From Bacteroidales bacterium UBA1754 (lineage in GTDB: Bacteria > Bacteroidota > Bacteroidia > Bacteroidales > Paludibacteraceae), in NCBI GenBank assembly GCA_002315615.1, contig DCHK01000048.1:5708-36044 (forward strand): a DNA stretch of 30,337 bases, read 5' to 3'. This document shows positions 23,732 to 30,337 of this stretch, one piece after another (positions within the stretch are counted from its first letter, which is position 1; each line of letters begins with the position of its first letter). The notes beneath the pieces were generated by a model. It was not told the origin of the DNA, did not search any database, and saw only the letters and a program-made list of their open reading frames with translations. The position numbers and the translations under genes were made by a program.

Positions 23732-24122
23732 TACAAATTGCTTGCTCCAATCTTTACCATCAAAAAGCAACTACCATAAAGTATGGGAACAAATTTTAGA
23801 TGGCAAAATTGCTTTGTGCGTAAACACTGAAATTCTCAATGAATACGAAGAAATAATTTCACAGAAAACAACTCCCGAAATTGCACACAACATAGTGGAA
23901 ACTATAGCCCGACTAAGTTCCACAATTTTTCAAAACACATATTATCATTTCAACCTAATCACGCAAGACTTTGATGATAACAAATTTGTTGATTGTGCTG
24001 TTGCTTCCAATGCAGAACTAATCGTAACAAACGATAGTCATTTCAGTATTCTACAAGAAATTCCTTTCCCTAAAGTTTCAGTTATTAAGTTAGATGAATT
24101 CTTGTTAAAACTAAAGGAATAA
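23712..24122 (+). CDS. PIN-domain protein, putative toxin RNase
   Basis: A 136-residue PIN-domain protein of the group annotated as putative toxin-antitoxin toxin component. It starts MQTIVLDTNCLLQSL (first acidic residue Asp 7), has a conserved Glu in LNEYEEII, and the C-terminal acidic pair in DDNKFVDCAVASNAELIVTNDSHF. These residues bind the metal ions of the nuclease site and are all present. Targets of such toxins are usually tRNA or mRNA; which one is not predictable here. It overlaps the upstream gene by 20 bases, which suggests translational coupling. It converges on the phosphorylase gene with only 7 bp between. Confidence 0.82.
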   Translation: MQTIVLDTNCLLQSLPSKSNYHKVWEQILDGKIALCVNTEILNEYEEIISQKTTPEIAHNIVETIARLSSTIFQNTYYHFNLITQDFDDNKFVDCAVASNAELIVTNDSHFSILQEIPFPKVSVIKLDEFLLKLKE

Positions 24123-24129
24123 CTTCTTC

Positions 24130-24993
24130 TCAAATTCTTTCCAAAACGGTTTGAATCAATTGCTTGATTGAGTCTTGATAATTCACATTGGCACGTTTGG
24201 CAAGGCGATTGGCAATAATGCAACAAACCGTCATTGCACGATGACCAAGCATAGCAGAGAGTCCAGCAATAGCAGAACTTTCCATCTCGAAATTGGTTAT
24301 TTTATAACCATTATACTCAAAACTTTCAATTTTCTCGTTCAGGTTGGGGTGGGCTAACTTCAAACGCACTTCTCTGCCTTGTGGACCATAAAATCCGTTG
24401 GCAGAAATCGTTACGCCACGAATCATATCTTCACGTGCAATTCGTTCCACCAATGCTTCGTCAGCACTCACTACATACGGCTCGTTCATTTTCGATTGCC
24501 AAGAAGTATGTTTTTTGAAGGCTTCTACAAAATCTGCCTCATTCACTTTTTCGCCATCGGCATAGAAATGAAGCAAGCCATCGAAACCAAGCGATTTTTC
24601 GGACACCACAAAACTGCCCAAGTCGCAATTAGGTTGCAAGCCTCCCGATGTGCCAATGCGTACAAATGTGAGTTGACGAAAATCTTTTTTCACTTCGCGG
24701 GTGCAGAAATCCACATTTGCCAAAGAATCGAGTTCGGTAAGTACTATATCGCAATTATCGGTACCGATGCCCGTAGAAACAGCAGAAATGCGTTTCCCTT
24801 TGTATTTGCCCGTGATGGTACGAAATTCACGATTTTGCACATCGCACTCAATTTCATCGAAAAACGATGCCACCAACGGCACACGATTTTGGTCGCCAAC
24901 CAATATCACTTTATCTGCCAATTGCTCTGGCAACAAATGCAAATGAAAAACACTGCCGTCGGCATTCAATATCAATTCTGATGCACCTATCAT
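24130..24993 (-). CDS. Nucleoside phosphorylase (uridine phosphorylase-like)
   Basis: A 287-residue PNP/UDP family enzyme that splits a nucleoside with phosphate to base plus ribose-1-phosphate. Motifs: VILVGDQNRVPLVASFF (phosphate site), GKRISAVSTGIGTDNCDIVLTEL, FVRIGTSGGLQP, and NFEMESSAIAGLSAMLGHRA (ribose contact and active-site Glu). The arrangement fits the uridine phosphorylase side of the family best, but the base specificity is not proven. It is downstream of floA on the same strand, separated by 124 bp with a strong palindrome. Confidence 0.85.
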   Translation of the reverse strand: MIGASELILNADGSVFHLHLLPEQLADKVILVGDQNRVPLVASFFDEIECDVQNREFRTITGKYKGKRISAVSTGIGTDNCDIVLTELDSLANVDFCTREVKKDFRQLTFVRIGTSGGLQPNCDLGSFVVSEKSLGFDGLLHFYADGEKVNEADFVEAFKKHTSWQSKMNEPYVVSADEALVERIAREDMIRGVTISANGFYGPQGREVRLKLAHPNLNEKIESFEYNGYKITNFEMESSAIAGLSAMLGHRAMTVCCIIANRLAKRANVNYQDSIKQLIQTVLERI

Positions 24994-25064
24994 AACACCT
25001 TATCAATTAAATAATTAAGAAAATTAAAACAATTAAAAAAATACCATTTTACCCCCATATACGT

Positions 25065-25093
25065 GTAGAGACGTCATAATATGGCGTCTCTAC
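25065..25093. repeat. REP-like palindrome (GTAGAGACG ... CGTCTCTAC)
   Basis: GTAGAGACG (25065-25073) and CGTCTCTAC (25085-25093) are perfect complements; the stem continues inward through a T-G pair and CAT/ATG to a 3-base loop, 13 pairs in all. There is no U-run on either side, so it is not a standard terminator. Palindromes with these same outer arms are, as far as I recall, common interspersed repeats in several phyla. Confidence 0.75.
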
Positions 25094-25117
25094 TGAACAT
25101 ATTTCGTTTTTTGGGTT

Positions 25118-26110
25118 TTAATTTGTTTTCGGTTTTTGTACTGCATTTGCATTGGCAGGTTTTGCTATCGACTCGCGCATAGATGTGTCGGCTTCTATGT
25201 TTTTCATACGATAGTAATCCATAATGCCAAGATTTCCGTTGCGGAATGCTTCTGCCATTGCTTTTGGCACTTCGGCTTCTGCCTCTATCACTTTGGCACG
25301 TGCCTCTTGTGTTTTGGCTTTCATTTCTTGCTCGCTTGCCACTGCCATTGCACGACGCTCTTCGGCTTTAGCCTGAGCAATGTTTTTGTCGGCTTGCGCT
25401 TGGTCTATCTGCAATGTTGCACCAATGTTTTTACCTATATCTATGTCGGCAATATCAATGGAAAGAATCTCGAATGCCGTACCAGCATCCAATCCTTTTT
25501 TCAACACCAATTTAGAAATAGAATCTGGATTTTCGAGCACCGTTTTGTGCGAGTCTGACGAACCGATAGACGACACAATACCCTCGCCTACACGAGCAAG
25601 AACAGTCTCTTCACCAGCGCCACCGACAAGTTGCTTGATGTTGGCACGAACCGTTACACGCGCTTTGGCAATCAACTGGATACCATCCTTAGCCACTGCC
25701 GTAACTGGTGGTGTATCAATCACTTTTGGATTTACCGACATCTGCACTGCCTCGAACACATCGCGACCTGCAAGGTCTATCGCTGTAGCCATTTGGAAAG
25801 AAAGGTCAATGTTTGCTTTCGATGCCGAAACCAATGCGTGAACAACTTTCTCTACGTGTCCACCAGCCAAAAAGTGTGCTTCAAGTCCGTTACGCGTAAT
25901 GTTGTTCAAATCTGCCTTGTGCGCTTCTATCATAGCACGAACAATGATGTGAGGTGGCACGTTACGGATGCGCATTAAAAATAACTGAATGAGCGAAATA
26001 TTTACGCCCGACACTTTTGCAGAAATCCACAAAAGAAATGGTACATAATGGAAAAACACCATCAAGAATATAATTCCAAGTACCAAAGAACCAATTAGTA
26101 ATAAGTCCAT
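25118..26110 (-). CDS. floA: Flotillin-like protein FloA
   Basis: A 330-residue UPF0365/FloA protein. An N-terminal membrane segment (about 3-28, LLIGSLVLGIIFLMVFFHYVPFLLWI) is followed by the prohibitin-like domain with the conserved RNVPPHIIVRAMIEAHKADL, GGHVEKVVHALVSASKANI and AIDLAGRDVFEAV, then a Glu/Ala-rich coiled coil (AQADKNIAQAKAEERRAMAVASEQEMKAK in two parts). FloA scaffolds organise membrane microdomains and affect membrane fluidity and signalling. It follows nfeD by 86 bp, the usual bacterial flotillin-NfeD pairing. Confidence 0.94.
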   Translation of the reverse strand: MDLLLIGSLVLGIIFLMVFFHYVPFLLWISAKVSGVNISLIQLFLMRIRNVPPHIIVRAMIEAHKADLNNITRNGLEAHFLAGGHVEKVVHALVSASKANIDLSFQMATAIDLAGRDVFEAVQMSVNPKVIDTPPVTAVAKDGIQLIAKARVTVRANIKQLVGGAGEETVLARVGEGIVSSIGSSDSHKTVLENPDSISKLVLKKGLDAGTAFEILSIDIADIDIGKNIGATLQIDQAQADKNIAQAKAEERRAMAVASEQEMKAKTQEARAKVIEAEAEVPKAMAEAFRNGNLGIMDYYRMKNIEADTSMRESIAKPANANAVQKPKTN

Positions 26111-26196
26111 GTTTTTATTTTTTTAGTGTTTAATTGTTTAATCGTTGATTTGATTAAGGTTTAATTGTCTAATGTCTAAAGTCTTTCAACTCTTAA

Positions 26197-26670
26197 CTAT
26201 ATAGTTTTCACTCTACTCACTTCCACCGTAGTATTCTCTACCGAAACCACTTCCACCTCAACACCATCATCAATAAAGTCTTTTACAGATTTTGCTTCAA
26301 TTACCTTATTGCCAATGCTGATTTTGCCCATAGGTGCAAGACGCGAAAGCGTAACTGCTCTATCGCCAACTTTAATATCGATGTTTTTGAGTGGTTCTAC
26401 TTTAGAGTCTATCGCATCGTGTAGTGAAAGTTTATTCAGCGTTTTAGACTTCATAAACAAGTATATAGCCAATGCTATGAGCAACAACGAAATAATTGTA
26501 ACAAGAATTCCCGCTTCTACACTAAAGAAAAACGCTTTTACTATTCCTACCACGAGGAAAACGCCACCTATTATACCTGCTATGCTGATGCCTGGCAACA
26601 GAAATATCTCTACCACCAACATTAGCACACCTAACAGTAGCAAAACGCCTATAATTACCAATGATGACAT
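26197..26670 (-). CDS. NfeD-like membrane protein
   Basis: A 157-residue protein with an N-terminal membrane part (hydrophobic segments about 3-25, 28-50 and 52-72) and a soluble C-terminal OB-fold (about 90-155, DIKVGDRAVTLSRLAPMGKISIGNKVIEAKS then VEVEVVSVENTTVEVSRV). This is the short NfeD form without the ClpP-like protease domain. NfeD proteins pair with flotillin/stomatin proteins, here floA directly downstream. The promoter at 26693-26723 probably drives both genes. Confidence 0.92.
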   Translation of the reverse strand: MSSLVIIGVLLLLGVLMLVVEIFLLPGISIAGIIGGVFLVVGIVKAFFFSVEAGILVTIISLLLIALAIYLFMKSKTLNKLSLHDAIDSKVEPLKNIDIKVGDRAVTLSRLAPMGKISIGNKVIEAKSVKDFIDDGVEVEVVSVENTTVEVSRVKTI

Positions 26671-26692
26671 AATTTTTTGTTTTTATCTCTTG

Positions 26693-26723
26693 TAAAGGTA
26701 TAAAACAAAAAACATAGTACAAA
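26693..26723 (-). promoter_or_regulatory. Promoter of nfeD-floA
   Basis: On the minus strand TTTG (26723-26720), 19-base spacer, TACCTTTA (26700-26693), one base off the TAnnTTTG consensus, 22 bases before the nfeD start codon. Confidence 0.6.
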
Positions 26724-26762
26724 AAAGTATCTCTTTTTTTTGCACAAAATATTTTGCATTCA

Positions 26763-26806
26763 AAAAAAACAATAAAGTGCCGACACAAAGGATGTATCAG
26801 CACTTT
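26763..26806 (-). terminator. Terminator after the AsmA gene
   Basis: On the minus strand AAAGTGC (26806-26800) pairs with GCACTTT (26780-26774), followed by ATTG and T8. It separates the AsmA gene from nfeD-floA. Confidence 0.8.
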
Positions 26807-26829
26807 GATGTTATTTTATCGTCAAAAAA

Positions 26830-29574
26830 TTATTTTATTTTCGATTTGCTTTCGGCAGTAGAAATCAGTTCGTCGCCTTTTGTATTGGCAGTTTGCACAA
26901 GAATATCAGATTGTTTTTGGGCAGCAGCCACAAGGTCGTCTGATTTCTTTTGCGCGGCTTTTACAGCAGCATCGGCAGCCTTTTGTGCAGCCAATTTTGC
27001 AATTGGGTTGCTTGCTTTTTCCACTGCTTTGTCGGCTTCGACTTTTGCTTCTGCCACAAGTTTATCGCCAGCAGCACGTGCTTCGGTTACGAGTTTTTCG
27101 CCTGCTTTTTGCGCTTCAGCCACTAGTTTTTCTTTTTGTGCTTTTGCTTCGTCAATCAGTTTTTGCGATGCTTCGTTAATTTTTTCTTTTGCCACTTCTT
27201 TCACAGCATTCAGCGTTTCAGACGCACCAAGCGAAACTTTTGGTTTGTCGAAAGTGCCACCAATTTTCACATCCACTTTCACAGGCAACGAGGTAACATT
27301 TTGCGGAATAGTTACTTTAGTCACATAGTCGATGGTTTCGTCGAGTCCAGTAGAGCCTTGCACGGTCATTGCCAAATTTCCGCTGTTGATATCGAAAGGT
27401 CCAGTATAAACTCTGCCCTCTTTTATCTCGAACGGCAAAGTAAGATTTTTCGCTTTCAAAGTTTTCAAGTCATCGTTTTTGAGCAATGCAGCCATTGCAT
27501 CAAGTGCCTTTAGATTTGCCACCGACACCTCGCGAGATTTTATCACACCTTTGCCGTTCACAGTTGGATAAACAAGCGAAAGTGTTTCGTCCATCACGCC
27601 AGAAAAATCCATTGTAGCAGAGAATTTTCCCGTCATACACTCAAAAATTGGAGCCATTTTTTGTACCAGTTCCATTTGTTTGAAAACTTCGGTATAAAGC
27701 ACTTCTTTGATATTCAAATCTGCCGCAACTTTAGCATCTTTCTCACTCGAAGTATCGTAGGTAGCGTTCATTGCCATTGTACCACCAAAAGCGCCCATAT
27801 TGGCATTTTTCAAGTTCAAAATTCCATCTTTCAAGGTAATAGTACCTTGCAGATTGTCGAGTGTCATTTTGTCGTAAAGAATTTTCTTGAGGTTTGCCTT
27901 CATCGTAAAGTCAATATTTTGGGGCAAGAGCAACAACGAGTCGGCAGATTCGGTTTCTGCCGTAGCAGTCGGTTCGGTAGCCAAAGTTTCGGTAGTTTCT
28001 TCGTCGCTAACAAAGTCGTTCACTACAATTTGGTTCGATGTAAGGTTTAGTGTACCTTTCAATGTTTCGTCTTTCAATACGTAAGCAATGTAGTTTTCGA
28101 GCGTACCTGTAGCGTGTACATCGGTGTTTGCCACTTGCACATCGCACTTGTTGAGTGCCACGTTTTTCGATGTAAAAGCCATTTGCATTGCGCTAATAGC
28201 CACGTCTGGTAAATCGGTGCTTTTGTAAACTGCGTCGTTCAAAGCCAATGTACCGCTTGCCGAGAATTTATCGTACTGCTCATTATCGAGGTACGACATA
28301 CGTCCAGCAAGTGCCAAGTCGGCAGTAAGTATGCCCGAAAGTTCCATACTATCAAGCGGATACACATCTTTTATTGTACCCAAATTCAACACGCCATTTG
28401 CTCCCGCTTTGAAATAAATGTCAGAAAGTAAATTTTTGGCATACAAATATATTTTGAACGGATTTTTTCCAATTTGGAAACTGAAATTATCCACATTCAA
28501 CTCGGTCAAATCCAAGTCGCCACCAGGGTTTGATGCTTCGGCAGAAATATTGATATTATCGACCGAAGTTGGCAATTCAGGATATTTGAAATAAGCATCT
28601 GCCACTTTTAGTTTCACATCGAACGAAGGATAAAGAGAATCTATCATTTGACCTTTCACGTAAGCATCAAGCGCAAGCGAGCCTTTTGTTTGTATTGTCT
28701 CGAAATCTTTTGTATAAATGGCAGGAATCATCGAAAGCAAATCTTTGAACTGCGTAGTAGGCGCATTCAGTTTTATGTCCATATCGTAACCATTTTCGAG
28801 CATTGCCAACCAACCCTCGAAATTCAGTTTTATAGCATTCAGACGAACCGAATTTTCGCCAAAAGTAAATTTCATATTGTCCAAATCGGCTTGTACAAGC
28901 AGTTTTGCTTCGGCATCGGCATTGTTTACAAGCATTACTTTGTCCAACTCATAACAGATTCGCTCTATGGTGGTGTAAATATCAAGATTTGTTACACTTT
29001 GTTGCATATCGCCTCTCAAAGTAAAGTTCAAATTTTCGAGTGCGGCAGACATATTCAAAGTGCTGTCAACATAATAGACATTGGCATTTTCTATCACAAA
29101 ACTCTGCAACTGCAAATTGAATGACGACGATGTAGTGTCTTGCTCGGCAGTTTCTTCCTCTTCGGTTTCTTTCATTATATCCCAATTTGCTTTGCCGTTT
29201 GGCAACACTTTTGCAAAAGCATACGGATTTTTCAAAAGAATTTTTTTCACTACTATTTGGTCACCAAAAATGCTTTTCAAGTCAGCCACCACGCGCAAAC
29301 GCTCGAAACGAGCCAAGGTATCTTGTTCAAACTCATCTACGCCCACAACAGAGAAATCGTCAATCGTAATAGACGCATTCGGGAAATTACGAATGAAACT
29401 CAAGTTCAAATCGCTAAACTCCACTTTTGCGTTCAGCATATCATTTGCAGTTGATTTCACCATTTCAATGATTTTTCCTTTGAAAAGGAAAGGTGCTAAT
29501 AAAAGCAACAAGAAAATGACGCCAACCGAAATTCCCGTGATTTTTAGTGTTTTACCAAGCATTTTATTTTTCAT
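26830..29574 (-). CDS. AsmA-family protein with a C-terminal repeated helical tail
   Basis: A 914-residue protein. One N-terminal membrane helix (about 10-30, ITGISVGVIFLLLLLAPFLF) is followed by a long periplasmic region with the AsmA N-terminal pattern (MLNAKVEFSDLNLSFIRNFPNASITIDDFSVVG), beta-rich repeats, and the AsmA C-terminal domain (MAPIFECMTGKFSATMDFSG, LKAKNLTLPFEIKEGRVYTGPFDINSG). The AsmA superfamily forms long grooved bridges implicated in lipid transport between inner and outer membrane. The last 129 residues (786-914) are a Lys/Glu/Ala-rich helix with 11-residue periodicity, for example LVAEAQKAGEK, LVTEARAAGDK, LVAEAKVEADK. A -7 element (29625-29618) is upstream. Confidence 0.9.
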   Translation of the reverse strand: MKNKMLGKTLKITGISVGVIFLLLLLAPFLFKGKIIEMVKSTANDMLNAKVEFSDLNLSFIRNFPNASITIDDFSVVGVDEFEQDTLARFERLRVVADLKSIFGDQIVVKKILLKNPYAFAKVLPNGKANWDIMKETEEEETAEQDTTSSSFNLQLQSFVIENANVYYVDSTLNMSAALENLNFTLRGDMQQSVTNLDIYTTIERICYELDKVMLVNNADAEAKLLVQADLDNMKFTFGENSVRLNAIKLNFEGWLAMLENGYDMDIKLNAPTTQFKDLLSMIPAIYTKDFETIQTKGSLALDAYVKGQMIDSLYPSFDVKLKVADAYFKYPELPTSVDNINISAEASNPGGDLDLTELNVDNFSFQIGKNPFKIYLYAKNLLSDIYFKAGANGVLNLGTIKDVYPLDSMELSGILTADLALAGRMSYLDNEQYDKFSASGTLALNDAVYKSTDLPDVAISAMQMAFTSKNVALNKCDVQVANTDVHATGTLENYIAYVLKDETLKGTLNLTSNQIVVNDFVSDEETTETLATEPTATAETESADSLLLLPQNIDFTMKANLKKILYDKMTLDNLQGTITLKDGILNLKNANMGAFGGTMAMNATYDTSSEKDAKVAADLNIKEVLYTEVFKQMELVQKMAPIFECMTGKFSATMDFSGVMDETLSLVYPTVNGKGVIKSREVSVANLKALDAMAALLKNDDLKTLKAKNLTLPFEIKEGRVYTGPFDINSGNLAMTVQGSTGLDETIDYVTKVTIPQNVTSLPVKVDVKIGGTFDKPKVSLGASETLNAVKEVAKEKINEASQKLIDEAKAQKEKLVAEAQKAGEKLVTEARAAGDKLVAEAKVEADKAVEKASNPIAKLAAQKAADAAVKAAQKKSDDLVAAAQKQSDILVQTANTKGDELISTAESKSKIK

Positions 29575-29617
29575 ATCAGTTATTATTTATCAAAAGTGGT
29601 TAAACAAAATTTGTCAA

Positions 29618-29625
29618 CAAAATTA
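29618..29625 (-). promoter_or_regulatory. Putative -7 element of the AsmA gene
   Basis: Minus-strand TAATTTTG matches TAnnTTTG, 43 bases before the start codon. It lies back-to-back with the DUF3109 promoter. Confidence 0.45.
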
Positions 29626-29670
29626 CACAAATAAATGCTTCTTTATACACAAAAAGGAATATCTATTTTA

Positions 29671-29678
29671 TACTTTTG
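29671..29678 (+). promoter_or_regulatory. Putative -7 element of the DUF3109 gene
   Basis: TACTTTTG matches TAnnTTTG, 15 bases before ATG 29694. The TTG within it is an in-frame start codon on paper but is part of the promoter. Confidence 0.5.
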
Positions 29679-29693
29679 CAAAAAAATAAAAAG

Positions 29694-30272
29694 ATGATTC
29701 AAATAGACGACACATTAGTAAGTCTTGATGTGATAGAAAAAGAGTTTTTGTGCGACATCAGTCAATGCAACGGACAATGTTGCGTAGAAGGCGATTCGGG
29801 CGCACCACTCGAAACAGACGAGGCGAAAAAGATAGAAGAAATTTTGCCCATTATTTGGAACGATATTCCCGAAAAGTCTAAAGCCATCATCAATCAACAA
29901 GGCGTGTCGTACATCGATGAAGAGGGCGACCTTGTAACCTCTATTGTCGATAAAAAAGAATGTGTGTTTGCTTATTTTGAAAAAGGTGTTTGCAAATGCA
30001 CCATCGAGAAAGCATTTCGAGAGGGAAAAACAGATTTCTACAAACCCATTTCGTGTCACCTCTACCCTATTCGCATTGATAAATACGATACTTTCGAGGC
30101 ACTCAATTACCACAAATGGGAAGTGTGCAAATGTGCCAGAATATTAGGTGCGAAAAACAAACTGAAAATATACCAATTTCTGAAAGAACCACTCATTAGA
30201 AAATACGGCGAAGATTGGTACAACACATTGTGCGAAGTTGCCGAAGAGTGGAACAAACAAAAGCAGCCGTAA
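29694..30272 (+). CDS. DUF3109 family cysteine-rich protein
   Basis: A 192-residue protein of the DUF3109 type, common in Bacteroidota. Conserved cysteines occur as LCDISQCNGQCCVEGDSGAPL (residues 18-38), ECVFAYFEKGVCKCTIEKAF in the middle, and SCHLYPIR plus WEVCKCARI near 120-150. The pattern resembles YkgJ-like proteins (CxxCC and CxLYPxR), which are suspected metal- or Fe-S-binding proteins; function is unknown. The start is ATG 29694 (MIQIDDTLVSLD), because the longer frame begins inside the -7 element. The stop codon lies within the stem of the terminator. Confidence 0.88.
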   Translation: MIQIDDTLVSLDVIEKEFLCDISQCNGQCCVEGDSGAPLETDEAKKIEEILPIIWNDIPEKSKAIINQQGVSYIDEEGDLVTSIVDKKECVFAYFEKGVCKCTIEKAFREGKTDFYKPISCHLYPIRIDKYDTFEALNYHKWEVCKCARILGAKNKLKIYQFLKEPLIRKYGEDWYNTLCEVAEEWNKQKQP

Positions 30273-30293
30273 TTTGCATTACGACTGCTTTTT
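30260..30293 (+). terminator. Terminator after the DUF3109 gene
   Basis: AAAGCAG-C-CGTAA (30260-30272) pairs with TTACG-A-CTGCTTT (30279-30291), one mismatch, 6-base loop, T-run to 30293. The gene's TAA stop is the end of the left arm. The last 44 bases of the window show no gene. Confidence 0.88.
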
Positions 30294-30337
30294 ACCAAAT
30301 TTACGTTTTTATTTTAGGGATAGTCATTTAATTCGTT

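Noticed and set aside
26911..27219. Repeated Ala/Lys/Glu codons in the AsmA tail read as DNA tandem repeat
   Set aside because: The periodicity is in the protein (11 residues) with varied codons; the DNA is not a clean tandem repeat.
26777..27328. 183-codon Ser/Ala/Phe-rich frame on the plus strand opposite the AsmA tail
   Set aside because: It is the antisense of the Lys/Glu/Ala helix codons and shows no domain.
29676..29693. TTG start for the DUF3109 gene
   Set aside because: The TTG is part of the TACTTTTG -7 element; ATG 29694 fits the family start.
1..30337. CRISPR arrays, insertion sequences, prophage or integrative element
   Set aside because: No spaced direct repeats of CRISPR type, no transposase or integrase motifs and no att-like duplication next to the tRNA gene were seen.

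Overview
The window is a stretch of ordinary-looking chromosome from a member of the Bacteroidota, most likely Bacteroidales (inferred). The grounds are low G+C, A-rich start regions without clear Shine-Dalgarno sequences, many promoters of the Bacteroidota type (-7 element TAnnTTTG, sometimes with TTTG about 19-20 bases upstream), and typical family members (short SerA, FloA/NfeD, AsmA with a helical tail, DUF3109, PF10108-type exonuclease). I see no phage, insertion sequence, CRISPR array, rRNA or integrase.

Layout. 1-492: 3' part of nth (endonuclease III). 625-2678: serC-serA, two steps of serine synthesis, closed by a two-way terminator. 2798-7190 (minus): an ilvD-ilvB-ilvN operon for branched-chain amino acids, preceded by what looks like a complete transcription attenuator: promoter, 18-codon leader peptide rich in Ile/Leu/Val, antiterminator and terminator. 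7218-9402 (minus): pspC-like gene and uvrB, one base apart, with uvrB starting at TTG. 9464-10357 (minus): a DMT/EamA exporter. 10530-13030: rplS (L19) with a structured leader, then hemW and era. 13077-15178 (minus): a DEDD exonuclease gene overlapping a mltF-like lytic transglycosylase gene. 15235-15534: a small Dabb protein. 15607-18633 (minus): WYL regulator, a hairpin-rich intergenic element with a possible small ORF, and an AAA+ ATPase. 18723-21288 (minus): pheT followed by tRNA-Ser(CGA). 21480-23399: exported MORN-repeat protein. 23504-24122: small gene plus PIN-domain gene, probably toxin-antitoxin. 24130-26670 (minus): nucleoside phosphorylase, then floA and nfeD. 26830-29574 (minus): large AsmA-family protein with an 11-residue-repeat tail. 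29694-30272: DUF3109 protein with terminator.

The most informative signal is the ilv attenuator at 7008-7189. It was read directly from the bases: half of the leader peptide is Ile, Leu or Val; the leader stop codon lies in an arm that pairs perfectly over 9 bp with the ascending side of a terminator hairpin; the terminator ends in a U-run just before ilvD. Other points of interest are the hairpin-rich element upstream of the AAA+ gene, a family of degenerate 7-bp tandem repeats shared by several intergenic spacers, a SerA lacking the usual catalytic histidine motif, the L19 leader, a perfect GTAGAGACG-type palindrome, and the hendecad tail of the AsmA protein.
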